Shown here piece after piece: positions 63,637 through 64,000 of a DNA stretch of 64,000 nt. The translations under genes and the position numbers were made by a program. Below the pieces are notes generated by a model. That model was not told the DNA's origin. It was given only the letters and a program-made list of their open reading frames with translations, and did not search any database. The stretch's first letter is position 1. The number at the start of each line of letters is the position of its first letter. The stretch lies in the NCBI RefSeq assembly GCF_048773025.1, contig NC_133545.1, positions 79,136,001 to 79,200,000 of the forward strand. Reading direction: 5' to 3'. The DNA is from Camelus bactrianus. Taxonomy: Eukaryota > Chordata > Mammalia > Artiodactyla > Camelidae.

Positions 63637-64000
63637 CTTTCTTTTTTTTTAATTGAAGTCCATTTACAATGTTGTGTTAATTTCTGATATATAGCATAGT
63701 GATTCAGTCATACATATACACACACACATATATATGTTCTTTTTCATTATAGGTTATTACAAGCTGTTGAATATAGCTCCCTGTGCTACAACAGTAGGTC
63801 TTTCTTGTTTGTCTCTTTATATATAATAGTTTGTATTTGCTAATCCCAACTCCTAACTTATCCCTCTGCTCCCTTTCCCCTTTGGTAACCATTTGTTTTC
63901 TATGTCTGTGAGTCTGTTTCTGTTTTGTAAACAAGTTCACTTGTGTCACTTTTTTAGATTCCACGGATAAGTGATATCATGTGATATTTATCTTTCTCTG
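63637..64000 (-). mobile_element. LINE-1 3' UTR, running off the right edge
   Basis: A T run at 63641-63650 (the A tail of a minus-strand element) leads into tttaattgaagtccatttac, gatatatagcatagtgattc and tatgtctgtgagtctgtttc. It is the same family as 45778-46612, and its 5' part lies outside the window. Confidence 0.88.

Overview
The window looks like mammalian germline DNA holding most of a T cell receptor gamma (TRG) cassette and the 3' end of AMPH (amphiphysin), all on the minus strand. The AMPH-TRG neighbourhood is the one known from human chromosome 7. The young SINEs here are derived from tRNA-Ala(AGC), the type abundant in camelids (Vic-1), so a camelid (camel, llama or alpaca) is the most likely source. 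That species call is an inference.

In the direction of transcription (high to low coordinates) the order is: four 3' coding exons of AMPH, including the whole C-terminal SH3 domain (63.5-55.1 kb), and its 3' UTR; about 11 kb of repeat-rich spacer; a TRGV9-like V gene (42.5 kb); a TRGV10-like V gene (35.4 kb); a broken TRGV10-type V (32 kb, in the position of human TRGVB); a TRGV11-like V gene (29.9 kb); an intact V gene resembling mouse V-gamma-6 (26.4 kb); a broken V resembling mouse V-gamma-5, the V of dendritic epidermal T cells (24.6 kb); two J segments, TRGJP1-like (20.6 kb) and TRGJP-like (19.6 kb); and one complete constant gene with EX1, three different EX2 hinge exons and EX3 (14.0-8.3 kb). 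Below 8 kb is the 3' flank, with no gene recognised.

The parts form one recombination unit. Each intact V has a leader exon, a short intron, a V exon and a 23-type recombination signal (22 nt spacer in one case). Each J has a 12-type signal and a splice donor in the phase that fits TRGC EX1. The constant gene supplies an Ig-like C domain, a hinge with up to two Cys-bearing exons, and a transmembrane exon with the Lys used for CD3 pairing.

The rest is mammalian non-coding sequence: LINE-1 pieces, tRNA-Ala SINEs, MIR/L2 relics, microsatellites, and a duplicated segment present both 3' of the constant gene (1.0-1.9 and 7.3-7.4 kb) and 5' of the V genes (44.7-45.8 and 46.6-46.7 kb). No RNA gene, CRISPR array, prokaryotic feature or retroviral coding region was recognised. 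Family assignments rest on remembered human and mouse sequences and were not checked by database search.
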